DNA of 17,362 nucleotides from CAZRUA01 sp964603125 (GTDB lineage Bacteria; Bacteroidota; Bacteroidia; B-17B0; Aurantibacillaceae). A program made the translations under genes and the position numbers. Position 1 is the first letter of the stretch; the number at the start of each line of letters is the position of its first letter. Location of the stretch: positions 1-17,362 of the forward strand of contig CAZRUA010000076.1 of NCBI GenBank assembly GCA_964603125.1. Reading direction: 5' to 3'. The notes under the pieces were generated by a model. That model worked only from the letters and a program-made list of their open reading frames with translations, was not told where the DNA came from and searched no databases. This document shows, one piece after another, positions 6,526-15,600 of this stretch.

Positions 6526-8556
6526 ATGACAAATCACGAAGCAAAAAATAAAATCGAAGAGCTTTCTAATCTTCTTAATCAACATAATTACAATTATTAT
6601 GTTTTAGATAATCCTACCATCTCTGATTTTGAATTTGATATGATGCTGGAAGAGTTGATAAAACTTGAAAAACAGTTCCCTGAATTTTTAAGCCCTCAAT
6701 CACCTTCGCAACGAGTAGGTGGTGAAGTTGTGAAAACATTTAATAGTGTAAAACATCGATATCCTATGTTATCGTTATCAAATAGTTATAGCAAGCAAGA
6801 GATGATTGATTTTGATGAACGTGTGCGCAAGGGCTTAGACATGGATGCGAATTCATTGTTTCCTGAAGATGTGGAGTATGTATGTGAATTGAAATTTGAT
6901 GGTTTATCTATCTCATTATCATACGAAAATGGATTATTGAAACAAGCTGTAACACGAGGCGATGGTGTTCAAGGTGATGATGTTACAGTAAATGCAAAAA
7001 CTATTCGTTCCATTCCCTTGCAGTTAAAAGGTAATTTTCCAAGTTTTTTTGAAATAAGAGGTGAAATTCTTTTGCCTCACGCAGCTTTTGAAGAGATTAA
7101 TAAAGAAAGAGAAGATATTGGTGAAGCTAAGCTCGCAAATCCTCGTAATGCAGCAAGTGGTACAATGAAAATGCAAGATTCATCGGTTGTTGCAAAGCGT
7201 AAATTAGATTGTTATTTGTATTATTTAAATGGCGAAAATTTGCCTTCTAATTTTCATTATCAAAATTTACAAGCAGCCAAGCAATGGGGATTTAAAATTT
7301 CAGATACCACAAAGCTTTGTAAAAATATAAACGAAGTAATTGATTTTATTGATTATTGGGATAAAGAAAGATACAATTTGCCTTTTGATATTGATGGAAT
7401 TGTAATTAAACTGAATGATTACAATAAACAAGAGCAGTTAGGTTTTACTGCCAAATCGCCACGTTGGGCCATTGCTTATAAGTTTATGGCCGAACAAGTT
7501 TCAACACAACTTCTGGAAATTACTTATCAGGTAGGACGTACAGGGGCCATTACGCCTGTTGCTAATTTAGAACCTGTGCTTTTGGCTGGAACAACTGTTA
7601 AACGAGCTTCTTTGCACAATGCCGATATTATTGAAAAATTAGATATACGAGTTGGTGATTATGTTTATGTTGAAAAGGGTGGCGAAATTATTCCTAAAAT
7701 AGTAGGTGTTGATTTAAGTAAACGTAATCCATCTTCGGTAGCAACAGTTTATGCAAGCAGTTGTCCCGAGTGTAATGCAAGTCTTGTTCGCACCGACGGA
7801 GAAGCACAACATTATTGCCCGAATGAAAATGGCTGCGCCCCTCAAATTAAAGGAAAAATGGAGCATTTTGTTGCGCGTAAAGGAATGAATATTGAGAGTA
7901 TGGGAGCAGAAACCATCGGGCAATTATATGAAGCAGGTTTAATTAAAAACATAGGTGACATTTATTCCTTGAAAAAAGAACAGTTACTTCCTTTAGAACG
8001 AATGGCGGAGAAATCGGCTAACAACCTTATTGAAGGAATTGAGCTTTCTAAAAAAATACCTTTTGAAAGAGTTTTGTTCGCTATTGGAATAAGACATGTG
8101 GGAGAAACAACAGCTAAAAAAATAGCTAAAAGTGTTAAGAACATTGAAGCTTTGGCTGCCTTAAGCGTTGAGGAATTAGCTAAAATTGATGAGGTGGGTG
8201 GAGTTATCGCAAAAAGCGTTTATGATTTTTTTCAAAACGATTTTAATAAGGAATTGATTTCAAAACTTAAAACAGTTGGTTTGCAATTTAGTTTGAGTGA
8301 AGAGCAATTAGAAGGTGCAACGGAAAAATTAAAAGGATTAACTTTTGTTATTTCAGGCGTATTTGAAAAGCATAGCCGTGATGAATTAAAAGACATGATT
8401 GAAAAGAATGGTGGGAAAAATTCAGGCTCTATTTCAGGGAAGACAAGCTTTTTACTAGCTGGTGACAATATGGGACCAGAGAAATTAAAAAAAGCTCAGT
8501 CTCTTAATGTTAAAATAATTAGCGAAAACGATTTCTTGGAAATGCTTAAGGCTTAG
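6526..8556 (+). CDS. ligA: NAD-dependent DNA ligase
   Basis: Seals nicks during replication and repair using NAD+. 676 residues from the ATG at 6526, the normal length for LigA. Domain order: Ia (about 1-70, with HNYNYYVLDNPTISD), the adenylation domain with catalytic Lys123 in KFDG, the OB fold (QVGRTGAITPVANLEPVLLAGT), a four-Cys zinc finger (Cys413, 416, 431, 437, the same spacing as E. coli LigA), helix-hairpin-helix motifs (FAIGIRHVGETTAKKIA and IDEVGGVIAKSV) and a C-terminal BRCT domain (about 602-676). The frame stays open 29 codons upstream to 6439, but that start lies inside the preceding terminator and the extra residues do not resemble LigA. The 3' end overlaps the convergent phosphatase gene by 11 bases. 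Confidence 0.98.
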   Translation: MTNHEAKNKIEELSNLLNQHNYNYYVLDNPTISDFEFDMMLEELIKLEKQFPEFLSPQSPSQRVGGEVVKTFNSVKHRYPMLSLSNSYSKQEMIDFDERVRKGLDMDANSLFPEDVEYVCELKFDGLSISLSYENGLLKQAVTRGDGVQGDDVTVNAKTIRSIPLQLKGNFPSFFEIRGEILLPHAAFEEINKEREDIGEAKLANPRNAASGTMKMQDSSVVAKRKLDCYLYYLNGENLPSNFHYQNLQAAKQWGFKISDTTKLCKNINEVIDFIDYWDKERYNLPFDIDGIVIKLNDYNKQEQLGFTAKSPRWAIAYKFMAEQVSTQLLEITYQVGRTGAITPVANLEPVLLAGTTVKRASLHNADIIEKLDIRVGDYVYVEKGGEIIPKIVGVDLSKRNPSSVATVYASSCPECNASLVRTDGEAQHYCPNENGCAPQIKGKMEHFVARKGMNIESMGAETIGQLYEAGLIKNIGDIYSLKKEQLLPLERMAEKSANNLIEGIELSKKIPFERVLFAIGIRHVGETTAKKIAKSVKNIEALAALSVEELAKIDEVGGVIAKSVYDFFQNDFNKELISKLKTVGLQFSLSEEQLEGATEKLKGLTFVISGVFEKHSRDELKDMIEKNGGKNSGSISGKTSFLLAGDNMGPEKLKKAQSLNVKIISENDFLEMLKA

Positions 8557-9013
8557 TTTTTAATTGTTCAGCGATTTTAGTACAAGCTTCTTCAACTAGG
8601 CAAAACACTTCTTCAAAATCTTTCTCCGTTCCGTAATAGGGATCAGGAACTTTTCTTTTTTGATTAGGGTAAACCTCGTCCAAAAGATATTTCACTTTCT
8701 TTTTATGATTCTCATTCTTTGCTAGGTTAATTACATTGTTGTAATTGCTTTCATCCATCACATATATTACGTCAAATAAATCAAAATCATGACTTTTGAA
8801 ATGTCTAGCTCTTAACTGTGTTAAGTCGCAGTTATGCTTTTTTGCATTAGCAATTGTTCTTTTATCTGGTGCTTCGCCAACGTGGTAGTTTGCAGTCCCT
8901 GCTGAATCAACTTCAGCATCTAGTTGATGCTTTATGATTAAATCTCGCATTACACCTTCAGCAACCGGACTTCGGCAAATATTGCCTAAGCAAACCATTA
9001 ATATTTTGTGCAT
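8546..9013 (-). CDS. Low-molecular-weight protein tyrosine phosphatase
   Basis: 155 residues, normal for the family. The active-site loop VCLGNICRSP holds the nucleophile Cys8, Arg14 and Ser15 (CX5RS). The general-acid loop VPDPYYG carries Asp124, with the DPYY form common in bacterial LMW-PTPs. Cytosolic. Relatives dephosphorylate tyrosine-phosphorylated proteins, often bacterial tyrosine kinases controlling polysaccharide export, or act as arsenate reductases. The DPYY loop and lack of arsenic genes favour phosphatase activity, but no partner kinase is in the window. Its last 11 bases, including the stop, overlap the end of ligA on the other strand. It is divergent from the TPR gene at 9081, with 67 bases between them and no clean TAnnTTTG box for either gene. 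Confidence 0.94.
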   Translation of the reverse strand: MHKILMVCLGNICRSPVAEGVMRDLIIKHQLDAEVDSAGTANYHVGEAPDKRTIANAKKHNCDLTQLRARHFKSHDFDLFDVIYVMDESNYNNVINLAKNENHKKKVKYLLDEVYPNQKRKVPDPYYGTEKDFEEVFCLVEEACTKIAEQLKTKP

Positions 9014-9080
9014 ATTTCTTAAAATTTATTAAGTTTACCTTTTCGGAACGTTTATTGATTATCGCAAATAAAATTATATC

Positions 9081-10193
9081 ATGCAAAAATACAAAAGCAT
9101 TTTAGTATTAGTTATCGCCTTATTGTTTTCGGTTAAAATAAGTGCACAAAAGGATACAACTCGTTCGCTCGATCCAGCTGATGATTTATATAAAGCTGGT
9201 TTAAAGCTAATGGACACTTTGGAATACAAAAAGGCAATCAAAAAATTTGAAGGAGCCCTTAAAATCAATAAGGAATTACCTCAGTGTTATAATAAAATGG
9301 CTAAGTGTAAGCTCGAATTAAAAGATTATAAAGGTGCTGAAAAGGATATGAATATGTCGCTTAAATTGGCTCCAGATAACGCTGAAGGTTTGAAATTGTT
9401 GGGGAGAATCTTGTTTTTAGAGCAAAAGTACGCTGATGCCAAAAAGAACTACGATGCTAGTAAAAAAATAAACCTTGAGGATCCTGAATTGCATTTTTAT
9501 ATTGCCGAGTTGCAAGTGGTTGGTAAAGATGTAAAAGGTGCTATATCTTCATTAATGTTTTCTATTGATGTGAACGAAAATTATAAGCAATCTTATTTAT
9601 TATTAGGGAAACTTAGATTTGAGCAAAAGGATTATTTAAAAGCTATTGTTGATTTATCTAAATATATAGCAAAGTACAATGCTACAACAAAGGCTGTTGA
9701 TAAACCAGTTCCAGGAAAAGAAGGAGAAACAAAGTCAGTTGTTCCGCCATCATTTGAAGCACATGAGTTAAGAGCTAAAACACGATTTGCAGCTGGGGAT
9801 TTTAAAGGTGCAATTGAGGATTATAATATTGTTTTGGAAATTGACAATAAAAATGAGAATGCTTATACGTACCGTGGAGCTGCAAAAATTGAAACAAACG
9901 ATAATTCAGGAGCTGTTGCAGATTTAGACGAAGCAATTAAAATCAATAAAAAGAGCCATATTGCTTATAACTTTAGAGGTGTAGCTAAAAGTGGATTAAA
10001 ATCATACCAAGCTGCTATTGAAGACTTAGATTATTCTATTAAACTGAAATTTGATTACGCTTCAGCATATGTAAACAGAGCTGCAGCAAAATTCACAGTT
10101 AAAGATAAGAAAGGCGCTTGCGATGACTTAAACAAAGCTGAGCAATTAGGTAGCGAATATGCCATCAAATTGATACAGCAATACTGTAAATAA
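9081..10193 (+). CDS. Secreted TPR-repeat protein
   Basis: 370 residues. Signal peptide MQKYKSILVLVIALLFSVKISA/Q, then about eight tetratricopeptide repeats. The first group (about 34-200) includes LYKAGLKLMDTLEYKKAIKKFEGALKIN and YNKMAKCKLELKDYKGAEKDMNMSLKLAP. A low-complexity insert at about 201-224 (TTKAVDKPVPGKEGETKSVVPP) breaks the array. The second group (about 226-360) includes AYTYRGAAKIETNDNSGAVADLDEAIKIN. The C-terminus, KGACDDLNKAEQLGSEYAIKLIQQYCK, is the ending common to secreted Bacteroidota TPR proteins. It is presumably a periplasmic protein-protein scaffold; no enzymatic domain is visible. A weak TAAGTTTA (9030-9037) is the best promoter candidate. It is convergent with a second TPR gene four bases away. 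Confidence 0.85.
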   Translation: MQKYKSILVLVIALLFSVKISAQKDTTRSLDPADDLYKAGLKLMDTLEYKKAIKKFEGALKINKELPQCYNKMAKCKLELKDYKGAEKDMNMSLKLAPDNAEGLKLLGRILFLEQKYADAKKNYDASKKINLEDPELHFYIAELQVVGKDVKGAISSLMFSIDVNENYKQSYLLLGKLRFEQKDYLKAIVDLSKYIAKYNATTKAVDKPVPGKEGETKSVVPPSFEAHELRAKTRFAAGDFKGAIEDYNIVLEIDNKNENAYTYRGAAKIETNDNSGAVADLDEAIKINKKSHIAYNFRGVAKSGLKSYQAAIEDLDYSIKLKFDYASAYVNRAAAKFTVKDKKGACDDLNKAEQLGSEYAIKLIQQYCK

Positions 10194-10208
10194 AGAATTA
10201 CTTTATTT
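10188..10208. terminator. Shared bidirectional hairpin between the convergent TPR genes
   Basis: AAATAAAG (10188-10195) and CTTTATTT (10201-10208) form a perfect 8-bp stem with a 5-base loop. It contains the stop codon of the gene to its left and the first bases of the opposite stop codon lie in the loop. The symmetry suits termination from both sides, although the stem is AT-rich and so a weak terminator. Confidence 0.5.
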
Positions 10209-11238
10209 TATATTTCTTTTTAAACTTTGGATCAGCACACATTTTGCTCATTTCCGCCGCTTCTTCGTATCCAGCTTGAAACGATGCCGTATAATAAGTA
10301 CAAGCCTCAGGAATATTTTCCAATTGCTCCTTATAAATGGTAGCTAAAGCAAAGTATAATTCACCCTTTTTTTCTTGATTTAATGTTACAGCATGCTTGT
10401 AGTCGTAAATGGCCGAATTCCATTGTTGTAATTTTTCGCAAACAATGGCTCTTGTATAATAAGCATCAAAAATGGTTTGATTCAATTCAATACATTTACT
10501 TAAATCTGCAAAAGCCGAATCGTGTTTGTTTAAATTAAAAAATATCATTCCGCGTTGATGCCAAAATTTATAGTTATTCGGCTTCATGGTAATAGCTTTT
10601 GTTAAATCAGAAATTGCAGCTTTAGTATTACCTTTTCCATTAAAAGTATTTGCTCTTTCAGCATACACATAGGCACTATCGGGCATTATGGCAATAGCGT
10701 TGTTGATATGTGTTAAAGCTTCATCAAACTTTTTTAACATGTTAGCCGATTTAGCCGCTTTTGCTTCATTTACCCCTTCACTCCAGCAAAAACAATCTTC
10801 AAATCCTTTTTTGGCAATTAATGAGTTAGCGCTGTTAGCTTTCATCGCAGCACAACCTTCTGCTTTTTTTCCATCCTTATGCGTTAAATAACCTTTTATG
10901 GCTTTTGCTTCGGCATTAGCGCTATCTAACTTTATAATTGTTTCATAATCTTTTTGTAAAGCTGGGGTATTGCTCAAATAAAAATCACAGTTGGCTTTCT
11001 TTACGTAAGGTTCTAATAAATAAGCATTAGCACTAGTTATTTGGCTTTTCGTTGCTGTAAGCTTATCAACGTCGGGCTGAACAAGTTTTATAGCTGCTTC
11101 ATAATCGGTTAAAGCTAATTTGTAGCTTTTAATTTTAAACTTGGCATTTGCCGATTCCATTAGTTTAACTAATGCTGGCGATTGTGCAAAGCAATTTACT
11201 GTAAATAAAAATGTTATAGGTAGTAAAAAGTGTTTCAT
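10198..11238 (-). CDS. Secreted TPR-repeat protein
   Basis: 346 residues with signal peptide MKHFLLPITFLFTVNCFA/Q. An N-terminal TPR-like pair of helices (about 24-57) is followed by a less regular helical stretch with a Cys-rich patch (Cys129, Cys149, Cys151). Well-formed TPRs then run from about 157 to 290 (AYVYAERANTFNGKGNTKAAISDLTKAITMKPN, KFWHQRGMIFFNLNKHDSAFADLSKCIELN, AYYTRAIVCEKLQQWNSAIYDYKHAVTLN), and a last one contains EACTYYTASFQAGYEEAAEM. The role is presumably a periplasmic or envelope scaffold. It shares fold and export route with its convergent neighbour, but the sequences are not obviously recent duplicates. No catalytic motif is visible. Confidence 0.83.
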   Translation of the reverse strand: MKHFLLPITFLFTVNCFAQSPALVKLMESANAKFKIKSYKLALTDYEAAIKLVQPDVDKLTATKSQITSANAYLLEPYVKKANCDFYLSNTPALQKDYETIIKLDSANAEAKAIKGYLTHKDGKKAEGCAAMKANSANSLIAKKGFEDCFCWSEGVNEAKAAKSANMLKKFDEALTHINNAIAIMPDSAYVYAERANTFNGKGNTKAAISDLTKAITMKPNNYKFWHQRGMIFFNLNKHDSAFADLSKCIELNQTIFDAYYTRAIVCEKLQQWNSAIYDYKHAVTLNQEKKGELYFALATIYKEQLENIPEACTYYTASFQAGYEEAAEMSKMCADPKFKKKYKIK

Positions 11239-11259
11239 AGCTAAATGTTTATTGATTGC

Positions 11260-11273
11260 AAATTAGCTAATTT
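11260..11273. promoter_or_regulatory. 14-bp perfect palindrome upstream of the second TPR gene
   Basis: AAATTAGCTAATTT reads identically on both strands and lies about 28 bases before the ATG at 11238, within the 117-base divergent promoter region. It could be a dimeric regulator site. Its core ATTAGCTAAT also occurs at 16678-16687. Confidence 0.35.
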
Positions 11274-11308
11274 TAGTCAAACTTTATTCACAATTTATTC
11301 AATATATT

Positions 11309-11316
11309 TACGTTTG
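11309..11316 (+). promoter_or_regulatory. -7 element (TACGTTTG) for the two-barrel operon
   Basis: A full match to TAnnTTTG, 40 bases before the ATG at 11356. It is the only full match on the plus strand of this intergenic region, and would drive both barrel genes. Confidence 0.55.
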
Positions 11317-11355
11317 CTAATAGTGTTTTGTTATTAGTCTTTCAAATCTATTAAT

Positions 11356-12006
11356 ATGAAGAAAACCATTCTTATACTTTTCTCGACATTAATTTTTGCG
11401 AACGCATTCGCTTCCGATAAAGAATTGCTATTTATGATTCGCCGACCAAGTAATGCAGGGCAGTTTAGTTTAGGAATGCGAAGCACTGCAAGTGTTTTTA
11501 ACGATGGTTCGTGGCGAAATTTTGGAATGGGTGTTGGTGGGCAATTCAGAATTCGTTTTTCGGATAATGTTAATACTCAATGGTTTTTTGATTATGTAAA
11601 TGGAACGGTAGGTGATTTTGCAAGCCGTGTTGATTACCATATTGGTTGGAATGTAATGCTGTACCCTCAAAAAAACATGCAAGACAATAAGTATAAATTT
11701 AACCCTTACTTTATCGCGGGACACTGTTTTGATTATACCAATGTGAAAGATAAAACCGACGAAAATAATTATGCCGAAAGATGGAGCTCAGCGGTTCAAG
11801 CAGGCTTAGGTGTGCATTATAATTTAACCCAAAAGTTTGATATCTCTTTTGAAACTCAATACATGATTCATCTTGGTACGGATATTCATGCTGAAAAAGA
11901 AAATGGTATAGTTCATATTGAAAAGGAGAAAGGTGTTAATTTAGAAGGGCATGTTTTAATGAACTTAAGTTTAAACTATAAAATAGGTAAATTATGGGTA
12001 AGATAA
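11356..12006 (+). CDS. Predicted outer-membrane beta-barrel protein (first of a pair)
   Basis: 216 residues. Signal peptide MKKTILILFSTLIFANAFA, cut before SDKE. The mature part alternates polar and hydrophobic residues in short strands rich in Tyr, Phe, Gly and Asn (FSLGMRSTASVF, FGMGVGGQFRIRF, NTQWFFDYVNG, NPYFIAGHCFDY, SAVQAGLGVHYNLT, FDISFETQYMIHL, HVLMNLSLNYKIGKLW), consistent with a small barrel of about eight strands. The strand pattern resembles generic Bacteroidota barrel families, but I cannot assign a specific one. Its 3' end overlaps the next gene by 13 bases, so the two are co-transcribed and probably translationally coupled. Function unknown. Confidence 0.75.
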   Translation: MKKTILILFSTLIFANAFASDKELLFMIRRPSNAGQFSLGMRSTASVFNDGSWRNFGMGVGGQFRIRFSDNVNTQWFFDYVNGTVGDFASRVDYHIGWNVMLYPQKNMQDNKYKFNPYFIAGHCFDYTNVKDKTDENNYAERWSSAVQAGLGVHYNLTQKFDISFETQYMIHLGTDIHAEKENGIVHIEKEKGVNLEGHVLMNLSLNYKIGKLWVR

Positions 12007-12578
12007 AATTTATAGCTTTTGCTTTGTTTTTGATGATTTTTAAAACGGCTTCTTCACAGGAGGAGAAAGAAATTTTTGTTAAAAACTCCATGCTTAGGGC
12101 AAGTGCAACCATAAGTCCTAATTTTTTATTAAAGAAGAATGTTACTGAGATTACGCTTCATGGCTTTTTAGAGTATTATTTACAGGAACAAATTTCGGTT
12201 CGTGGAGACGGGGTTTGGTATGTGGATGAGCAACAAAATGCGAAAGTGTTTAAACAAAATTCGAAAATCTACTTTGGAGCAATGTATCATTTGAATTATA
12301 AACGTTTGAGCCGTTTTGATGCTTATGTTGGTATTCAGCCAGGTATAGCAGCTACTCAACCTCTATCCAATGATTCATTAAATCGCTCTTTAAAAGTAGT
12401 TTCTTTGTTTTCGGTGGTGGGTGGAGCTAACTATTATGTAGGGAAGTATTTTAATTTTTTTGCCGAAACACGCTATTCAACGGGAAAATATTATGGTGTT
12501 AACGATATAAATTTATCGGGTATTAGTTTCTCTGCTGGTTTAGGTTTTAATATAAAAACCAATTTTAATAAAAATTAA
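11994..12578 (+). CDS. Predicted outer-membrane beta-barrel protein (second of a pair)
   Basis: 194 residues. Signal peptide MGKIKFIAFALFLMIFKTASS/Q. The mature protein again shows barrel-like strands (RASATISPNFLL, EITLHGFLEYYL, QISVRGDGVWYV, SKIYFGAMYHLNYK, FDAYVGIQPGIAAT, SLFSVVGGANYYVGKYFNFFAETRYS, SGISFSAGLGFNIKTNF), consistent with about eight strands. The ATG lies inside the last codons of the preceding barrel gene in another frame. It has no promoter of its own and ends at a bidirectional terminator. The two products may act together in the outer membrane; that is inferred from gene arrangement only. Confidence 0.75.
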   Translation: MGKIKFIAFALFLMIFKTASSQEEKEIFVKNSMLRASATISPNFLLKKNVTEITLHGFLEYYLQEQISVRGDGVWYVDEQQNAKVFKQNSKIYFGAMYHLNYKRLSRFDAYVGIQPGIAATQPLSNDSLNRSLKVVSLFSVVGGANYYVGKYFNFFAETRYSTGKYYGVNDINLSGISFSAGLGFNIKTNFNKN

Positions 12579-12612
12579 GGCGCCAGTTTTGTGTCTGACG
12601 CCTTTTATTTTC
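12577..12612. terminator. Bidirectional terminator between the barrel pair and the PKD gene
   Basis: A 10-base stem with one mismatch (12577-12586 with 12595-12604, core AAGGCG / CGCCTT) and an 8-base loop. It is followed on the plus strand by TTTTATTTTCTTTT and on the minus strand by TTAATTTTTATT. It starts in the stop codon of the left gene and ends within 11 bases of the stop of the right one, so it can serve both. Confidence 0.85.
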
Positions 12613-12614
12613 TT

Positions 12615-15600
12615 TTACCTAACAAGTGTAAATGTTCCATTTTTCTCATGCTTTTTTTCTAAATCGTCTTTTACGTTAATTTTATATACAAATACATCTT
12701 GTAACGATACTGTCTCTGGATGTTTTGCAAAAGTGCCGTCCCATCCTTTGTTGATGTCTTCTGTGTAGTAAATCTCATTTCCCCAACGGTCAAAAATCCA
12801 CATTTTAAATTCTTTTATACCGATTCCTTTTCCGGTAAATGTTTCATTTTTGTTGTCGTCATTCGGACTAAATGCATTTGGCACATACAAAGTAAACGCT
12901 GGTTTCACTTCCAATGGTTTTACCAAAGTATCAAAGCAGCCGTAAGTATTATTTACAATTTGAGTTATAAAATAGTCTTGCGGTATTTCACTAGTAAAAG
13001 TATGACTGAAAGATTGCGTTGTATATTGGCTATTATCGGTTAAACTATAAGCCCAAGTTGTAGCTCCTGTTGCAAGGTTGTTTACATGAATACTGTTTTC
13101 AATGATATCAATATTCTCTTCCGCTATTTCAAATCCTGCAATTGGTTTCGGGTAAACAACTACAGCATTGTTTAATGTTTGTTGAGCCGAACATCCTTTA
13201 TCCGAAATGGCTGTTAAACTTACATTGTAATCACCTGTTTCAAAACAATGTTGAGGGTTTTGTGCATAGCTCAGTGCTGTATTATCTCCAAAATTCCAAA
13301 CAAACGAACCAATATTACCTGTGCTGATATTGCTGGTATTTGTAAAGTTAACGCATAAAGTTGGACAACCAGTTTTGATTAAATTACTGAATGAAACATT
13401 TGGTAAAGGATTTACTGTAACCGATTGAAGTGTACTAGCAATACAACCATATTGGGTTTGAATTTCTAAGCTAGTAACGTAGGTTGCTGCATTGGCAAAA
13501 GTGGTACTTGGACTTGTGCCCACATTATCATTATTGCCATCACTTTCATAATCCCAAAGGTAAGAAGTAATGTTTCCATCAACCGAAAAACTAGTGTTAG
13601 CGTATTGCGTAGCTTGGCCTAAACAACTTTCGTTAACTGTAAATTGTGCAACAGGATTGTAGTGAACAATAGCTGGATTGGTAGTGTTAGATACACAGTT
13701 ATTATTACTTGTTGCAGTAAGTTTAACATTGAAGTTACCAGCCGCTGGATAAGTGTAAATTGGATTCATGGTATTATTATCCACCACACCATCATTGTTA
13801 AAATCCCATTCCCAAGCAATTATATTTCCAGTATTAATACTGCTCGAATTATTGAATTGAGTAGGGGAGTTGTGACAAACTATATTGCTACTGAAATTTA
13901 CATTTGCTACTGGATGAATAACAACATTATTGGCTACACTTGCTTGGCATCCATGATTGGTAGTTGCCGTTAGGGTTACTAAATAAGTTCCATCACTAGT
14001 GTAAGTGTGGCTTGGATTTAGTAAATTACTATAAGTTCCGTCGGCAAAAGCCCAGCTGCTGCTTACAATTGTTTCGGGACTAGTAACACTTGATGTATTG
14101 CTAAAAGGAGTGATTACACCTAAACAATTATTTGTTGCACTAAAGTTGGCAACAGGCAAAGGATAAACTGTAATGGAATTAGTTGAACTCTTGCTGCAAC
14201 CTTGATTACTAATGGCTGTTAAATTAATGGTGTAATTACCAGCGCTGGCAAAAGTTTGGCTTGGCGAAAAACTTGTATTGTCAACTTGCCCATCCGAATT
14301 AAAATCCCATGCATAGGAAACAATTGTGCCGCTTGTTATTGAACTTGTGTTCGTAAAATTAATGGCAGTGCCTAAACAAGCTGAATTGGCCGTGAAACTA
14401 CTTACAGGTAATGCATACACATTAATTGGGTTTGAAACACTTTGGCTGCATCCGTTGGAAGCGGATACCGTAAGATTTATTTGGTAGGTTCCAGCTAATG
14501 AATAAATGTGTTGCGGATTTTGTAAGTTAGAAGTTATTCCATCGCCAAAGTTCCATAACCAATTATTAATTGTTGTTGTTGATGAACTCGAATTATCTGT
14601 TAAAAGTAAATTACTTCCACTGCAAATGTTTGGGTTGCTAAAGTTAGCTTGTGGGGTTTCGTTTACATTAACCGTAATTGTAGCTGAGCTGCTGCAAGAG
14701 TTATTGTTGGTTACTGTTAAGCTTACCAAATAACTACCGTAGTTAGTGTAGGAATGATTTGGGTTTTGAACTGCACTGCTATTTCCATCTCCTAAATTCC
14801 AAGCGTAAGAAACAATACCTACACCAGTTGATTGATTGTTGAACTGAGTAGCATTGCCTAAACAAACGGCAGCTGCATTAAAATTAGCACTTGGGTTTTG
14901 AAACACCTGCGCTACTTCGGTAACGGTATCAGCACAACCAAAATTATTACTTGCTATTAAAGTAATTGTGAAACTACCCGTGCTTGTATATAAGTGCGTT
15001 GGCGTTGCTAAGCTTGATCTTGTATTATCGCCAAACAACCAATTATAATTAGTAGCTAAAGTGGTATTGTTTTGGAAAATGGTTGTGCTGCCTAAACAAA
15101 CATCAGTCACACCAAAGTTGGCAATAGGTCCATCACTCACTGTAATGGTATGGCTTGTTGTATCGCTGCAACCAATATTGGTGTAAGCTATTAATGTAAT
15201 AGTATATGTACCACTGTTTAAGTAAGTATGACTAGGGCTTTGCTGTGTTGAATTGGTTCCATCTCCAAAGGACCAAAAATAGGAACTGATTGTTGCTCCA
15301 TTGGTGGCTGATGTATTGGTAAACTGAACAGTTCTACTACAACTTGCATTTCCATTTAAATTATCGTGAAAATTTGCATTTGGTTTTGGATAGGATGCAA
15401 GTTGGTAAGTTAAAACAGGCGAAGAACAACCTGTAACCGATGTTGTGCCAACAGTGTAAACACCAGCATTGCTAACAGTAATACATTGTGCATTTACATT
15501 GTTTACGTTTGGTCCATTCCAGCTGTAGCTGGCATAGCCTGCAGGTGCGCATAAATTAATGCTACCACCAACACACAATGTATCCGACTGTAAAATCTGA

